A DNA stretch of 5,321 nucleotides from Flavobacteriales bacterium (GTDB taxonomy: Bacteria; Bacteroidota; Bacteroidia; Flavobacteriales; Flavobacteriaceae): contig JALVEJ010000030.1 of assembly GCA_027031025.1 (NCBI GenBank), forward strand, positions 1-5,321, written 5' to 3'. The notes below the pieces were generated by a model. That model was given only the letters and a program-made list of their open reading frames with translations. It was not told where the DNA came from and ran no database searches. Position 1 is the stretch's first letter, and each line of letters begins with the position of its first letter. A program made the translations under genes and the position numbers. Positions 1-5,321 of this stretch are shown one piece after another.

Positions 1-279
1 AGACACAATTTCGCCAATAAAATCGTCGAGTCCGGGGGTATCGATAATATTTATTTTGTAGTTGCGCCACTCGGTATGCAGAGGTGTGGCAAAAATGGAA
101 GTTTGTCTTTCTTTTTCTATGTCTGTGAAGTCAGAAACCGTATTTTTATTTTCAACTGAACCACGTCTTTTTAGTAATCCGGCTTCAAATAACATGGTTT
201 CGGCAAGCGTGGTCTTGCCACTACCATGGGCGCCAACAAACGCCACGTTTTTAATGTGTTTGTCATCATAAATTTTCAT
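1..279 (-). CDS. fusA2: Elongation factor G paralogue (FusA2-type), N-terminal 93 codons, partial
   Basis: This is the start of a translational GTPase of the EF-G family; the gene runs off the left edge in frame. The ATG at 279-277 opens MKIYDDKHIKNVAF. The P-loop GAHGSGKT lies at residues 16-23, a switch I-like EKERQTSI at 55-62, and G3 DTPGLDDF at 80-87. Canonical EF-G has AHIDAGKT, ERGITI and DTPGHVDF, so this is not the housekeeping copy: the catalytic histidine is Leu84 and the G2 threonine appears as Ser61. The wording around the P-loop (ETMLFEAGLLKRRGSVENKNTVSD) resembles, from memory, the second EF-G of Bacteroidota. In Bacteroides thetaiotaomicron that paralogue (FusA2) has been reported to support translocation without GTP hydrolysis and to be induced on carbon starvation. 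Domains II-V are outside the window, so family is secure but function is inferred. There is no Shine-Dalgarno sequence. The gene lies downstream of ssrA, behind a strong terminator. Confidence 0.85.
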   Translation of the reverse strand, partial: MKIYDDKHIKNVAFVGAHGSGKTTLAETMLFEAGLLKRRGSVENKNTVSDFTDIEKERQTSIFATPLHTEWRNYKINIIDTPGLDDFIGEIVS

Positions 280-430
280 AGTTGTAAATTTTTATAATTT
301 GACAATAAATATAATGAAAATTCTCTAAAAAAAACTGACGAATATAAAAAATGCAGAAATTTCTTTTTATTCTTAAAGATATCCATTTTTATAATAACCG
401 GAACCCAATTATTTATCTATTCATAAAATA

Positions 431-446
431 TTTTAGCATGCTAAAA
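431..446. promoter_or_regulatory. Perfect 16-bp palindrome, candidate operator
   Basis: TTTTAGCATGCTAAAA reads identically on both strands with no central spacer; the match stops at the flanking bases (A at 430 and A at 447). It lies about 150 bp upstream of the EF-G paralogue start, in DNA otherwise without genes. Gapless dyads like this are typical of sites for dimeric regulators. It is not followed by a T-run that would make it a good terminator. The sequence does not show which protein would bind. Confidence 0.4.
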
Positions 447-497
447 AGTTCGAAAAAGAAGAAAGATTACATGGCTTTTTAACAAACCAATCACCTG

Positions 498-525
498 ATA
501 AACAATAAACAATAAACAATAAAAA
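498..525. repeat. Short tandem repeat, 7-bp unit ATAAACA
   Basis: Three exact consecutive copies of ATAAACA are followed by a degenerate fourth (ATAAAAA). They sit just beyond the ssrA terminator. Arrays of this size can change copy number by slippage, but nothing here shows that this one does. Confidence 0.75.
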
Positions 526-529
526 GCTA

Positions 530-576
530 GAACAAAAACAAACCAGCCGCTACGACAGTTTGTCGTAGCGGCTGGT
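530..576 (-). terminator. Rho-independent terminator of ssrA
   Basis: A perfect 16-bp inverted repeat (542-557 and 561-576) with a 3-nt loop begins 8 nt after the tmRNA 3' end. On the minus strand the arm ACCAGCCGCTACGACA pairs with TGTCGTAGCGGCTGGT and is followed by TTGTTTTTGTT. The GC-rich stem stands out sharply in AT-rich surroundings. The T-run is only on the leftward side, so it should end leftward transcription from ssrA; the stem would also form in a rightward transcript but lacks a U-tract there. Confidence 0.9.
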
Positions 577-584
577 GAATTGAG

Positions 585-982
585 TGGAGTCGGAGGGAAT
601 CGAACCCTCGTCCACACAAGCCGTTAACATGCTTTCTACATGCTTAGTCTGTGTTTGTTTTTTCGACTTTGAGCTGCCCACAGACAGGCTACTCAAAGCT
701 TAGCTTCTAAATTTTCGGTATAAACACGAAGCTTGTTTATACCTAGACTTACTTTTACGAAGCCCCTGAACCGAACGCCGTAAGTCAAGGCTTTCGAGGG
801 ACTTCTTGCCTCCCGGCCTTGCCGGGACGTGGCTTAATCCTTACTGTTATTCGGGATTAAGCAGCAAGAGCGAAGTTATTTTCGCCGTTTATTAGATTTG
901 ATACATGATATTAACGAGCTGTGTATCAGCGCTCGGCATGCTTACATGTTAGCGGGTCTTGCTGTCAAATCCAGTCGACCCC
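585..982 (-). ncRNA. ssrA: Transfer-messenger RNA (tmRNA), complete
   Basis: This RNA rescues ribosomes stalled on broken mRNAs and adds a degradation tag, working with SmpB. The tRNA-like part is complete: a 7-bp acceptor stem GGGGTCG (982-976) with CGACTCC, one G-U pair, and a T arm GAGGG-TTCGATT-CCCTC. The 5' side also has the tmRNA-typical GGATTTGACA. Long helix H2 pairs 945-955 with 621-631 (one mismatch). A first pseudoknot is directly visible from interleaved arms: 931-935 with 915-919, and 922-928 with 899-905. It ends 12 nt before the resume codon. The tag frame follows at 886-857. Its stop lies in a 9-bp helix (832-840 with 854-862), as in the H5 helix of other tmRNAs. A GC hairpin at 812-826 belongs to a later pseudoknot or stem. 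The single-piece form is 398 nt. The A at 585 is the discriminator and CCA is not encoded. A tRNA is excluded by the length and the tag. Confidence 0.97.
857..886 (-). other. tmRNA proteolysis-tag reading frame (GENNFALAA)
   Basis: The resume codon GGC at 886-884 begins nine codons encoding GENNFALAA, followed by TAA at 859-857. Together with the alanine charged on tmRNA this would give A-GENNFALAA on stalled peptides. The C-terminal ALAA is the end recognised by ClpXP-type proteases, and the ENN portion is near the SspB/adaptor part in better-known tags. Bacteroidota tags that I recall have Tyr where this has Phe. Confidence 0.93.
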
Positions 983-992
983 ATATTGTTTG

Positions 993-1025
993 CAAAGATA
1001 GGATATTTGTCTTTTAATCATCAAA
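993..1025 (-). promoter_or_regulatory. ssrA promoter, Bacteroidota type
   Basis: On the minus strand TTTG (1025-1022) is followed after 21 bp by TATCTTTG (1000-993), a full match to the TAnnTTTG -7 box of the Bacteroidota primary sigma factor. The box ends 10 nt before the mature tmRNA 5' end at 982, so the transcript would begin a few bases upstream and be trimmed, probably by RNase P. Confidence 0.8.
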
Positions 1026-1032
1026 AATTATA

Positions 1033-1073
1033 CCAAAAAAAACAGGAAAAACAGGGTCTCCATTTCAAACCCT
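1033..1073 (-). terminator. Probable terminator of the HD hydrolase gene
   Basis: On the minus strand AGGGTT (1073-1068) can pair with GACCCT (1058-1053), five Watson-Crick pairs plus one G-T, around a 9-nt loop. It is followed by GTTTTTCCTGTTTTTTTT. It begins 35 nt after the HD stop codon and ends just before the -33 element of ssrA. The stem is short, so termination may be partial. Confidence 0.55.
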
Positions 1074-1107
1074 TATATCAAAACAAATATCGTCTTTAAT
1101 TATAAAA

Positions 1108-2316
1108 TTAAACCGGAAAACTCAAAAAGTATTTGGTAACCGGATGCGAAAGTGCTTCTATATTGAGCTGATCACTGGCTTTGGCAAATTCAATAATCTT
1201 ATCATTCTTAGACAATAGTTTGATGGGCTGCCGGTCTTGATCATAAGCTCTGTGAGTTAATTTTCCGGAAAATAACAAATACGAAATATCTTTTTCTTCA
1301 ATAGGATAATGATGCAAAACATTAATTTTCAATCTATTGACATATTCATCAGAAAAAGGCGTTTTTTGAATTATAATTTTATTTAAATCTTGCCGTTGCA
1401 CAATCATTCGACTTAAATGCGACAAAATAAAATCGGGATGAGTCGTCCATTTTTTTAAATGATACCAAATATCCGAATCGTCTAATGCGGTAAATATTGC
1501 CAATGATGTTTGATTAATTTGTCTTAAATTTTCATTGAACAAAAATGACAAATTTGCATCCAAAAACACCCGTTCGTTTTGTTGCAATAAATCTTTGACG
1601 CGCCATAAGGTTTTCTCTAAAATCTTTTCTAACATCAAGCCGGTTTTATGAAAATAAACCTGCCAATACATCAAACGGCGTGAAATGATAAATTTTTCAA
1701 CCGAATAAATACCTTTTTCATCAATAACCAATTGATTATCTTTAACATTCAACATTTTAATCAAGCGTTCACTATTAACTTGTCCTTCAATTACACCGGA
1801 ATAAAAACTATCGCGTCGTAAATAATCCAAACGATCTACATCAATTTGACTACTGATTAACTCGGTTAAGAATTTTTTATGATATTGTCCCGTAAAAATT
1901 TGAATAGCTAAATCTAATCGCCCGTTTAACTCTCGGTTGAGTTCTTGCATAATTGCCAAGGATATTTGCTCGTGCGATATATTTTTGATAATACTGAATT
2001 CCAAAGCATGCGAAAAAGGTCCATGACCGACATCATGCAATAAAATAGCGGTTAAAGCTGCCAGTTCTTCTTCTTTGGTAATTTTTACATTTTTTTGTTT
2101 TAACACATTGATGGCGGTTTGCATCAAGTGCATTGCCCCGATAGCATGATGAAAACGCGTATGATGTGCCCCGGGATATACTAAATATGACAAACCCATT
2201 TGCGATATGCGACGCAGCCGTTGGAAATACCGGTGTTGAATAATATCATAAATCAATTCATCGGGAATATTGACAAAACCGTATATTGGGTCGTTGATGA
2301 TTTTGAGTTTGTTCAT
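1108..2316 (-). CDS. HD-domain phosphohydrolase, SAMHD1/EF1143-like (putative dNTP triphosphohydrolase)
   Basis: This 402-residue cytoplasmic protein belongs to the HD superfamily in the COG1078 group, near human SAMHD1 and Enterococcus EF1143, which cleave dNTPs to deoxynucleoside and triphosphate. All metal ligands by motif comparison are present: His57 in TRFHHAIG, His94-Asp95 in LLHDVGHGPFSH, and Asp161 in QIDVDRLDYLRRD. Residues matching SAMHD1 catalytic histidines are also there: His98, His103 and probably His115. Tyr165 in the DRLDY motif matches the sugar-contacting tyrosine. The length agrees with bacterial members (about 400-430). The C-terminal half is helical and less conserved, with no extra domain recognised and no SAM domain. 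The start ATG at 2316 gives the conserved N-terminus MNKLKIINDPIYGFVNIP. It lies 79 bp behind the receptor gene and may receive read-through, as no promoter matching TAnnTTTG is visible in the gap. The exact substrate cannot be told from sequence; dNTP pool control is an inference from the family. Confidence 0.9.
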   Translation of the reverse strand: MNKLKIINDPIYGFVNIPDELIYDIIQHRYFQRLRRISQMGLSYLVYPGAHHTRFHHAIGAMHLMQTAINVLKQKNVKITKEEELAALTAILLHDVGHGPFSHALEFSIIKNISHEQISLAIMQELNRELNGRLDLAIQIFTGQYHKKFLTELISSQIDVDRLDYLRRDSFYSGVIEGQVNSERLIKMLNVKDNQLVIDEKGIYSVEKFIISRRLMYWQVYFHKTGLMLEKILEKTLWRVKDLLQQNERVFLDANLSFLFNENLRQINQTSLAIFTALDDSDIWYHLKKWTTHPDFILSHLSRMIVQRQDLNKIIIQKTPFSDEYVNRLKINVLHHYPIEEKDISYLLFSGKLTHRAYDQDRQPIKLLSKNDKIIEFAKASDQLNIEALSHPVTKYFLSFPV

Positions 2317-2395
2317 TTGTTTTGTTTTGATAATAACAAGGTTTATTGATGAAAAAATGACCCGTTTTTCACTCAGCGCTTTTTCGCACTACTAC
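2317..2395. other. Short gap between receptor and HD hydrolase genes
   Basis: Two weak hairpins can be drawn in leftward RNA: arms 2375-2379 with 2386-2390 (one wobble pair, no T-run after it) and an A/T-rich stem 2351-2356 with 2365-2370. Neither is a convincing terminator, and no TAnnTTTG promoter is present on the minus strand. Co-transcription of the two genes is therefore possible. Confidence 0.4.
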
Positions 2396-4735
2396 TTAGA
2401 AACTAAAATGATACGAAATAGACGGCACAAACTTAAACAAGGTGACTTGATAAGCATCAATTTTTTCCGTATTTTCATCATATTTAAAAGTCATCATAAA
2501 GGCATTGTCACGGGCATAAACATTGTAAATTGAAAAATTCCAATACGAACGCCACTTTCGTTGTTTAGGGTTATCATAAAAATGTTTGTTATACCAAGTA
2601 ACCGACAAATCCAAACGATGATAGTCGGGCAAACGGTTGGCATTGCGATGTGAAAAATACAAGATGACATGATCGCCAATCAAATAAGTGCCGGCAGGAT
2701 ATGTAATAGGGCGTCCCGTATAGTATTGCCACATGGTTGATACTTCCAAACGTTTATTGATTTTATAACTTAACAACAAGTTGACATCGTGCGGGCGGTC
2801 AACTACCGAAGGATACCATTTACCTTCATTAATTTCGGGATGAATTTTCTCCGATTTTGAATAAGTATATGCCAAGGAACCGGTCCATTTTCCTTTGGTC
2901 TTTTTAAGTAAAAATTCTAATCCGTAAGCCCGCCCTTTTTGTTGAATCAAATCACTCTCAATATTGCTTGCCAATGACAAGGTCGTCCCGATTTTGTAAT
3001 CCGTAATATGTTGCAAATCACGGTAATAACCACCTATGCTCATAAAAAATTTATTACCTATAATTTGATTAAATTCCAAACTATAAGCATCCGATTGTTG
3101 GGGTTTTAAATTGATGCTTGACGGCAGCCACAAATCGGTGGGTGTGGTTGTGGCTGCATCATTAATTAAATAATGTAAAAATTGATAAGTGCGGTCATAG
3201 CTGACTTTTACAGAGGTTTTATCAAAAACCTTCCAATTGACCGCAACATGAGGCGACCATTTATGATACGTTTTTGCCGCTTCATATTTACCGGCTTTAA
3301 TCGTATCAATGGTTTCCCCAATATCGTTGTATTTTTCAAAATTACCGGGACCCATTTGTGCAAAATTGGATTGGCGGATGCCATAAGTAATACGCCAGCG
3401 ATTATTAAATTTTACTTGATGTTGCAAATAAAAATCCATTTCCGCTGCTTGCCTGTCAGGATATTTAATATAACGGTCTTCCGCCCTGCTATTCTTGATT
3501 TTTCCGGGTTTAATGCTATGCCAATAAGCATCAATCCCAAAATTAAAATGATTGTTGCGGTTAAGATAATAGTCAAAATTTTGTTTAAAATTCGGACTTT
3601 CAATAGATAAGCCTATATCAAAATCATAATCATCATGATCAACATTGTCTTTAATGCTGATCAAATAATCATATTTACTGTAAATAACACCGGTTTTTCC
3701 CACTAATTTTTTATTAAAACGATGTTTGAAATAGATGCCTGCCAGAGAATTACCATAGTCCATCAAAAAATTGCTGTTTGGTTCGTAATGATCACGTCCG
3801 TTATAAGCGGAAATTTTAAGTTCCGAAGTTTCTGACAAGTCAAAATCCAGTTTTAAATTAACATCGTAAAAGCCGGCTTTTACATCTTTAACAGCATCAA
3901 GATTAAGTAAAGGCAACCAAAGATCGCCATAAGATTTTCGGCCTGATATTAAAAACGACGAATGATTTTTTCGTAACGGTCCTTCGGCATATAATTTGGA
4001 AGCAATGATGCCAACACCACCGCCAAAATGATAGGTAGATTTGTTTCCAGTTCTTGTATTTACCTCCAAAATAGAAGATAAGCGGTTACCGAATCGCACC
4101 GGTATGGAACTTTTATACAATTTTAAATCGTTAATGATATCCGGTGTAAAAACCGAGAAAAAACCTAAAATATGAGAAGGGTGATACACCGGCGCCCCGT
4201 CAAGCAAAATTAAATTCTGATCTTGACTCCCGCCGTGAACCGAAAAACCGGCACGCCCCTCTCCTACCGGTTTGACACCGGGTAAGATTTGAACCGCTTT
4301 CAAAACATCCAATTCGCCAAATAACATTGGGACGGCTTTTAGCGACTTCATTTTTAGTTTGGTTAAGCCTATAATTTTCTGCAAATTTTTTTTGGGAGTT
4401 TCTTTAACGGTGATAACCAGTTCATTTAAACGGTCTTTAACAGGTTGCAACTTAATTATGAGATATTTATTCTTTTGCAAATCAAGTTTCACCTCTTGTT
4501 TTTTATAGCCTAAATAACTGATAATCAATACATGTTCCCCTTTTGGCAAAGACATTTCAAAATAGCCGTTATCATCAGTTGAAGTGCCTTTATTTATATC
4601 ATTTTTTAAATAAATATTGACCCCGGCTAAGCCTTGTTCTTTTTCATTTAAAATCACACCGCCAACTATCGAGGATGATTGTGACCAAATACTAAAACTA
4701 AAAAAAAGCATTAACAAACTTGTTAATTTTCTCAT
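2396..4735 (-). CDS. TonB-dependent outer-membrane receptor with CarboxypepD-regulatory-like N-terminal domain
   Basis: This 779-residue protein is an energy-coupled outer-membrane importer. In order: a signal peptide at about 1-19 (MRKLTSLLMLFFSFSIWSQ); a carboxypeptidase-regulatory-like beta-sandwich at about 22-96 (IVGGVILNEKEQGLAGVNIY through the YLGYKK strand); a TonB-box-like LNELVITV at 103-110; a plug at about 120-230 with VHGGSQDQNLILLDGAPVYH (167-185) and FFSVFTPD; then a beta-barrel ending in aromatic SYHFSF, the usual terminal strand for BAM-dependent insertion. At under 800 residues it is too short for SusC (about 1000) and no SusD gene follows. The plug wording resembles receptors often paired with DUF4249 lipoproteins, yet the next gene is an HD hydrolase. 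The ligand is unknown; iron or another small chelate, or an oligomer, are all possible. A Bacteroidota-type promoter lies just upstream. The ATG at 4735 directly precedes the signal peptide, which supports this start. Confidence 0.93.
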   Translation of the reverse strand: MRKLTSLLMLFFSFSIWSQSSSIVGGVILNEKEQGLAGVNIYLKNDINKGTSTDDNGYFEMSLPKGEHVLIISYLGYKKQEVKLDLQKNKYLIIKLQPVKDRLNELVITVKETPKKNLQKIIGLTKLKMKSLKAVPMLFGELDVLKAVQILPGVKPVGEGRAGFSVHGGSQDQNLILLDGAPVYHPSHILGFFSVFTPDIINDLKLYKSSIPVRFGNRLSSILEVNTRTGNKSTYHFGGGVGIIASKLYAEGPLRKNHSSFLISGRKSYGDLWLPLLNLDAVKDVKAGFYDVNLKLDFDLSETSELKISAYNGRDHYEPNSNFLMDYGNSLAGIYFKHRFNKKLVGKTGVIYSKYDYLISIKDNVDHDDYDFDIGLSIESPNFKQNFDYYLNRNNHFNFGIDAYWHSIKPGKIKNSRAEDRYIKYPDRQAAEMDFYLQHQVKFNNRWRITYGIRQSNFAQMGPGNFEKYNDIGETIDTIKAGKYEAAKTYHKWSPHVAVNWKVFDKTSVKVSYDRTYQFLHYLINDAATTTPTDLWLPSSINLKPQQSDAYSLEFNQIIGNKFFMSIGGYYRDLQHITDYKIGTTLSLASNIESDLIQQKGRAYGLEFLLKKTKGKWTGSLAYTYSKSEKIHPEINEGKWYPSVVDRPHDVNLLLSYKINKRLEVSTMWQYYTGRPITYPAGTYLIGDHVILYFSHRNANRLPDYHRLDLSVTWYNKHFYDNPKQRKWRSYWNFSIYNVYARDNAFMMTFKYDENTEKIDAYQVTLFKFVPSISYHFSF
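4711..4726. repeat. Inverted repeat inside the receptor's signal-peptide codons
   Basis: TTAACAA and TTGTTAA, 7 bp each, are separated by 2 bp and lie 9-24 nt after the receptor's A of ATG. It could be an operator-like dyad or a weak mRNA hairpin in the translation-initiation region, but the codons it covers (Leu-Thr-Ser-Leu-Leu) are ordinary for a signal peptide, so chance is a real alternative. Confidence 0.35.
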
Positions 4736-4755
4736 ACAAATAAATTTTTACAGCT

Positions 4756-4785
4756 CAAAAATAAAAAAATATATTTGATGAACAA
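4756..4785 (-). promoter_or_regulatory. Promoter of the TonB-dependent receptor
   Basis: On the minus strand TTG (4785-4783) is separated by 19 bp from TATTTTTG (4763-4756), matching the Bacteroidota TTG / TAnnTTTG pattern at ideal spacing. The box ends 20 bp before the ATG, so the leader would be only about 10-15 nt. Because the DNA is so AT-rich, the -7 match alone would be weak; the spacing raises confidence. Confidence 0.6.
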
Positions 4786-4930
4786 GCTATTAGCAAAAAT
4801 ATTATCTAAGAGAATCTGCTATAAAACCAATTAACTGCTAAAATGTCAGTTCTTTTAACAAATCTTTTACAAAAACATTAAAATTTTGCTAACAAAAGTC
4901 TTTTTATCATTATCTTAACATTAGTTGGCA

Positions 4931-4938
4931 TAATTTTG
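4931..4938 (+). promoter_or_regulatory. Candidate -7 box for the moxR-type gene
   Basis: TAATTTTG matches TAnnTTTG and ends 31 bp before the ATG at 4970. No TTG or TTTG occurs at the usual 17-23 bp upstream, so this is a half-supported promoter. Confidence 0.35.
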
Positions 4939-4969
4939 TTGTAAACTTGCGTTGAAAAAACATTTTGAT

Positions 4970-5321
4970 ATGGAAAATATAAACGTAAACGAAATTAACG
5001 AACGTGTCCAGAAAGAAAGTGGCTTTGTCGATATACTTAAATTTGAAATCAATAAAGTCATCGTAGGACAAGATAAAATGATTGACCGCTTGCTCATCGG
5101 CTTATTGGGTAAAGGTCATATTTTGTTGGAAGGGGTTCCCGGATTGGCAAAAACCTTGGCGATTAACACTTTGGCTAAAGCCATCAATGCCAAGTTTAGC
5201 CGTATTCAATTTACCCCCGACTTATTACCGGCAGATGTTATCGGAACTTTGATTTACAATATGCAAGAAAACAAATTTGAAGTCAAAAAAGGACCGATTT
5301 TTGCCAATTTGGTTTTAGCAG
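4970..5321 (+). CDS. MoxR-family AAA+ ATPase, N-terminal 117 codons, partial
   Basis: The gene encodes a MoxR-type AAA+ chaperone-like ATPase and is cut by the right edge of the window. After a short N-terminal helix region the sequence reads INKVIVGQDKMIDRLLIGLL (residues 27-46), then Walker A GVPGLAKT (55-62), then FSRIQFTPDLLPADVIGT (77-94), all typical of this family; Walker B and the sensor motifs lie beyond the end. The ATG at 4970 is chosen because the frame is closed by TAA at 4931-4933 and no other ATG lies between. There is no Shine-Dalgarno sequence. In Bacteroidota such genes commonly lead a cluster with a DUF58 protein and von Willebrand A (Bat-type) membrane proteins, linked to metal-protein or complex assembly and stress resistance; whether that cluster follows cannot be seen. 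It is divergent from the receptor gene. Confidence 0.92.
   Translation, partial: MENINVNEINERVQKESGFVDILKFEINKVIVGQDKMIDRLLIGLLGKGHILLEGVPGLAKTLAINTLAKAINAKFSRIQFTPDLLPADVIGTLIYNMQENKFEVKKGPIFANLVLA

Larger units (their letters stand above)
280..529. other. AT-rich intergenic region upstream of the EF-G paralogue
   Basis: No gene is supported in this stretch. It would carry the promoter and leader of the leftward EF-G paralogue, because the ssrA terminator at its right end should stop read-through. No perfect TAnnTTTG box is present on the minus strand. The nearest match is TATCTTTA (minus, 381-374), with a TTG (408-406) 24 bp upstream, slightly beyond the usual spacing; it would give a leader of about 90 nt. 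The region also holds a perfect 16-bp palindrome (431-446) and a 7-bp tandem repeat (498-525). Confidence 0.6.
4736..4969. other. Divergent intergenic region between receptor and moxR genes
   Basis: This 234-bp region carries the outward promoters of both flanking genes and no supported gene. It is extremely rich in A and T. It contains an imperfect 12-bp tandem duplication, TCTTTTAACAAA (4851-4862) then TCTTTTACAAAA (4863-4874), and several scattered TTAAC/CTAAC words (4831, 4856, 4889, 4915). Two identical TATTTTTG boxes lie on the minus strand (4763-4756 and 4801-4794), of which only the one nearer the gene has a well-spaced TTG. Confidence 0.6.

Noticed and set aside
62..271. Plus-strand 69-codon open frame
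   Set aside because: It is antisense to the EF-G paralogue, whose minus-strand frame has clear GTPase motifs; the plus-strand product resembles nothing recognisable.
280..584. Island integration at the 3' end of ssrA
   Set aside because: tmRNA ends are common integration sites, but no second copy of the 3' end, no integrase and no foreign-looking gene is present in the window on the downstream side.
585..625. tRNA-like 3' end, possibly a tRNA gene
   Set aside because: No anticodon arm can be drawn nearby; the T arm and acceptor pair with sequence 390 bases away and belong to tmRNA.
2270..2533. Plus-strand 87-codon open frame spanning the receptor-HD gap
   Set aside because: It overlaps the ends of two well-supported minus-strand genes and has no promoter, motif or start context of its own.
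3182..3610. Plus-strand 142-codon open frame inside the receptor gene
   Set aside because: It lies wholly antisense to the barrel-coding part of the receptor, with composition expected of a shadow frame and no recognisable motif.
4736..4969. Small RNA or small protein in the divergent gap
   Set aside because: No convincing hairpin-plus-T-run and no open frame with a recognisable start or motif; the region is explained as two promoters in AT-rich DNA.
1..5321. A new defence or mobile system
   Set aside because: HD phosphohydrolases and MoxR ATPases do occur in defence clusters, but here they are on opposite strands, separated by a receptor gene, with no nuclease, transposase, toxin or repeat array; ordinary chromosomal genes explain the content.

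Overview
The window looks like chromosomal DNA of a member of the Bacteroidota. The evidence is AT-rich DNA, a TonB-dependent receptor with an N-terminal carboxypeptidase-regulatory-like domain, promoters of the TTG / TAnnTTTG type, no Shine-Dalgarno sequences before the starts, and a tmRNA gene without an encoded CCA end whose tag is of the GENN-ALAA kind. I cannot place it below phylum or class level.

Layout from left to right. (1) Positions 1-279, minus: first 93 codons of an EF-G paralogue of the Bacteroides FusA2 type; its G3 motif is DTPGLDDF instead of DTPGHVDF, so the catalytic histidine is missing. (2) Positions 280-529: AT-rich leader/intergenic stretch with a perfect 16-bp palindrome and a short 7-bp tandem repeat. 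(3) Positions 530-1025, minus: a complete ssrA unit made of a consensus promoter, a 398-nt tmRNA and a 16-bp perfect-stem terminator. (4) Positions 1108-2316, minus: an HD-superfamily phosphohydrolase (SAMHD1/EF1143-like, COG1078 type) with all metal and catalytic residues, followed by its own probable terminator. (5) Positions 2396-4735, minus: a complete lone TonB-dependent outer-membrane receptor with a good promoter. (6) Positions 4736-4969: a divergent, very AT-rich promoter region. (7) Positions 4970-5321, plus: the N-terminus of a MoxR-type AAA+ ATPase, cut by the window end.

Four of the five genes (EF-G paralogue, ssrA, HD hydrolase, receptor) point left and only moxR points right. 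The ssrA unit is insulated from both neighbours by terminators, so the leftward genes are probably separate transcription units rather than one operon; the receptor and HD genes are 79 bp apart and could be read through. The translation-related pair, tmRNA and the EF-G paralogue, lies side by side, but any functional link is inference. I see no mobile element, CRISPR array, defence cassette or clearly new system; the most interesting items are the altered GTPase centre and the unexplained palindrome in the EF-G paralogue's upstream region.
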